DNA from: Flavobacteriales bacterium
GTDB taxonomy: Bacteria > Bacteroidota > Bacteroidia > Flavobacteriales_D > Crocinitomicaceae
DNA: 64,000 bases
NCBI GenBank assembly: GCA_947474675.1
Contig: CANJKA010000001.1
Span: forward strand, 1 to 64,000
Reading direction: 5' to 3'
The position numbers were made by a program, and so were the translations under genes. Numbering within the stretch: the first letter of the stretch is position 1; each line of letters opens with the position of its first letter. Shown piece after piece: positions 62,664 through 64,000 of this stretch. Under the pieces are notes generated by a model. That model did not search any database. It was not told where the DNA came from and saw only the letters and a program-made list of their open reading frames with translations.

Positions 62664-63623
62664 ATGAATTTAAATTTATTATTTGACAATTTAACAAACC
62701 CTGCCCTGCTTTTTTTTGTATTAGGTATAATATCAGTAAAATTAAAAAGTGATTTAGAAATCCCTCCCAATTCATCAAAATTCATTTCACTTTACTTACT
62801 ATTTTCCATTGGATTTAAAGGCGGTCAAGAATTAGCCCATAGCCATTTCACCTCAGAAATACTTTGGACCATCGTATTCGGAATTTCAATCGCTGCTTTA
62901 ATACCACTTTATACTTTTTTTATTCTAAAAAGAAAATTAAATACTGATGATGCTGGAGCAATTGCAGCAGCATATGGTTCAGTTAGTGCCGTTACATTTG
63001 TAACTGGAATTGCCTTTTTAGAAATACAAAACATCAAATCAAGTGGTCACATGGTTGCTATTATGGCATTAATGGAAGCTCCTTCAATAATTATTGGAGT
63101 AATACTAATCAGAAAATTTAGCGGAAAAGATACTGTAAAAACCAAAATGAGTTCTTTAATCAGTCATTCATTTACAAATGGAAGTGTACTTCTAATTCTA
63201 GGAAGTCTAGTAATCGGTTTATTAGCAAGCAATCAACAAGCAGAAGGAATAAAGCCATTTACAACTGATTTATTTAAAGGTTTTCTAGCAATTTTCTTAT
63301 TAGACATGGGAATAGTGAGTGGAAGAAAATTAGGTGATTTTTTTAAAAATGGATGGTTTACAGCATTGTTCGCAATCGTTATTCCCTTGTTAAACGGATG
63401 TATTGTGGCTTCTTTAAGCGGAATAGTGACACACGAAATCGGTAATAGATTTATGCTATCAGTATTAGCAGCAAGTGCCTCATATATTGCTGTACCCGCT
63501 GCAATGAAAATTGCTGTACCAAATGCAAATCCGGGCCTATATTTACCGATGGCTTTAGCAATAACATTTCCTTTTAATATCACGATTGGAATGCCAATAT
63601 ATCTTGGAATAATTATGTTTTAA
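62664..63623 (+). CDS. sbtA: Sodium-dependent bicarbonate transporter SbtA
   Basis: A 319-residue membrane protein of the SbtA family (Na+/HCO3- symport). About ten hydrophobic helices in two repeats: LTNPALLFFVLGIISVKLKS, FISLYLLFSIGFKGGQELAH, DAGAIAAAYGSVSAVTFVTG, MALMEAPSIIIGVILI, GFLAIFLLDMGIVSGRKLGD and LAASASYIAVPAAMKIAVP are the characteristic blocks, including the YGSVSAVTF and SASYIAVPAAM substrate-site loops. It is divergent from a LysR regulator and followed by a CutA-like gene after 11 bases. In a heterotroph it probably feeds carboxylases such as the pyruvate carboxylase at 4.3-7.7 kb. Confidence 0.95.
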   Translation: MNLNLLFDNLTNPALLFFVLGIISVKLKSDLEIPPNSSKFISLYLLFSIGFKGGQELAHSHFTSEILWTIVFGISIAALIPLYTFFILKRKLNTDDAGAIAAAYGSVSAVTFVTGIAFLEIQNIKSSGHMVAIMALMEAPSIIIGVILIRKFSGKDTVKTKMSSLISHSFTNGSVLLILGSLVIGLLASNQQAEGIKPFTTDLFKGFLAIFLLDMGIVSGRKLGDFFKNGWFTALFAIVIPLLNGCIVASLSGIVTHEIGNRFMLSVLAASASYIAVPAAMKIAVPNANPGLYLPMALAITFPFNITIGMPIYLGIIMF

Positions 63624-63634
63624 AAATATAAACT

Positions 63635-63946
63635 ATGGTAAATGTTATAATTTATTTAGAAAAAACAGTAGATCCACTAATAGTTGTAAATCAACTTTTA
63701 AAGGAGAAATTAATATCAAATGCATCAATTGACATCGAAAATGAAAACTATAAACTAGTTGATAATAAATTAACTAAAACCATAAACACGGTAATTACTT
63801 GCCAAACAAAATCCTTGCTTTTTACTAAAATAGTACAGCTAATTGCATCAGAATATGGAGATAATGTTCCAATATACAGTATTCCTGTAACACAATCTAA
63901 TGAATCATTTGATCTATTTATAAGAAATAACACCGTGAAAATTTAA
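63635..63946 (+). CDS. CutA/PII-like small protein
   Basis: A 103-residue protein with the ferredoxin-like CutA layout: VNVIIYLEKTVDPLIVVNQL, LLKEKLISNASIDIE, then TINTVITCQTKSLLFTKIVQ, LIASEYGDNVPIYSIPV and SFDLFI. The block order (strand, helix with K-E-K-L-I, central strand, helix with F-T-K-I, YxxxVPxYxxxP strand) parallels CutA1, part of the PII-fold superfamily. It follows sbtA by 11 bases; cyanobacterial sbtA is followed by sbtB, a PII-like regulator, so this may play a comparable regulatory role. It is not an SbtB homologue by sequence. Confidence 0.72.
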   Translation: MVNVIIYLEKTVDPLIVVNQLLKEKLISNASIDIENENYKLVDNKLTKTINTVITCQTKSLLFTKIVQLIASEYGDNVPIYSIPVTQSNESFDLFIRNNTVKI

Positions 63947-63949
63947 GTT

Positions 63950-64000
63950 ATGGATTTGTTCTTAAACAGGAAATTAATTATAGCAACTAAACATAAAAAG
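63950..64000 (+). CDS. DUF6671 family protein, N-terminal fragment (cut by window edge)
   Basis: A frame opening at ATG 63950, 3 bases after the CutA-like stop, runs off the window. The visible 17 residues (MDLFLNRKLIIATKHKK) match the N-terminal F-x-x-R-x-x-x-I-A-T-K-H-x-K pattern of DUF6671 proteins, whose function is unknown. It is probably the next gene of the sbtA operon. Very little sequence is visible, so the family call is tentative. Confidence 0.5.
   Translation, partial: MDLFLNRKLIIATKHKK

Noticed and set aside
63233-63583. Antisense 116-residue frame inside sbtA
   Set aside because: It mirrors hydrophobic codons of the transporter and has no start context or family match.

Overview
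The window is AT-rich Bacteroidota DNA, most likely Flavobacteriales and plausibly Fluviicola/Crocinitomicaceae-like. Four signs support this. There are type IX secretion (T9SS) parts and T9SS C-terminal sorting domains. Promoters fit the Bacteroidota pattern TTTG-N20-TAnnTTTG and there are almost no Shine-Dalgarno sequences. The branched-chain 2-oxoacid dehydrogenase E1 is a fused alpha/beta protein. Small coiled-coil, OmpA and PorV-type envelope proteins typical of the group are present. The genus is an inference. No rRNA, tRNA, CRISPR array, transposase or integrase was seen.

Layout. 1-9.8 kb: a cut-off GNAT acetyltransferase, a secreted subtilisin with a T9SS tail, an unrecognised kinase-like protein, a candidate small RNA, pyruvate carboxylase, ApaG and a DUF4403 lipoprotein. 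10-23.7 kb is an accessory-looking block. It holds a coupled EEP nuclease/GIY-YIG nuclease pair, a propeller lipoprotein, an erythromycin-esterase-like protein, a TetR-SRPBCC-DUF1330 operon with a visible operator, and a heme/iron/flavin cluster (SOUL, VIT, SDR, DUF2867, flavin reductase, TspO). That cluster is flanked by an intact lipoprotein gene on one side and a broken copy of it on the other; an acyltransferase follows. Palindromic spacers recur at gene ends in this block. 23.9-31.1 kb: a DEAD-box helicase, a 1355-residue secreted phytase-esterase/PhoX-like fusion and a GAF-PP2C phosphatase. 31.1-39.8 kb is one compact minus-strand operon: PorV-like, PorU-like sortase, MBOAT acyltransferase, SGNH-like protein.

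39.9-47.7 kb is a housekeeping run: pssA-purS (overlapping), a coiled-coil protein, an RRM protein, an enoyl-CoA hydratase, rplM-rpsI, rpsB (with a structured leader)-tsf, pyrH-frr. 47.7-54.1 kb: an OmpA protein, two small membrane proteins, fused E1, a MazG-like protein and a Nudix hydrolase. 54.1-61.6 kb: a TolC/HlyD/ABC export operon divergent from a TetR regulator, with a palindrome in the promoter spacer, and then a TonB-dependent receptor broken by a one-base frameshift. 61.6-64 kb: a LysR regulator divergent from SbtA (bicarbonate uptake), a CutA-like protein and the start of a DUF6671 gene.

The observations most worth following are the sortase/O-acyltransferase operon, the nuclease pair, the rpsB leader, the two promoter-embedded TetR operators, the cassette-like block with matching gene-end motifs, and the SbtA/CutA-like/DUF6671 carbon-uptake locus.
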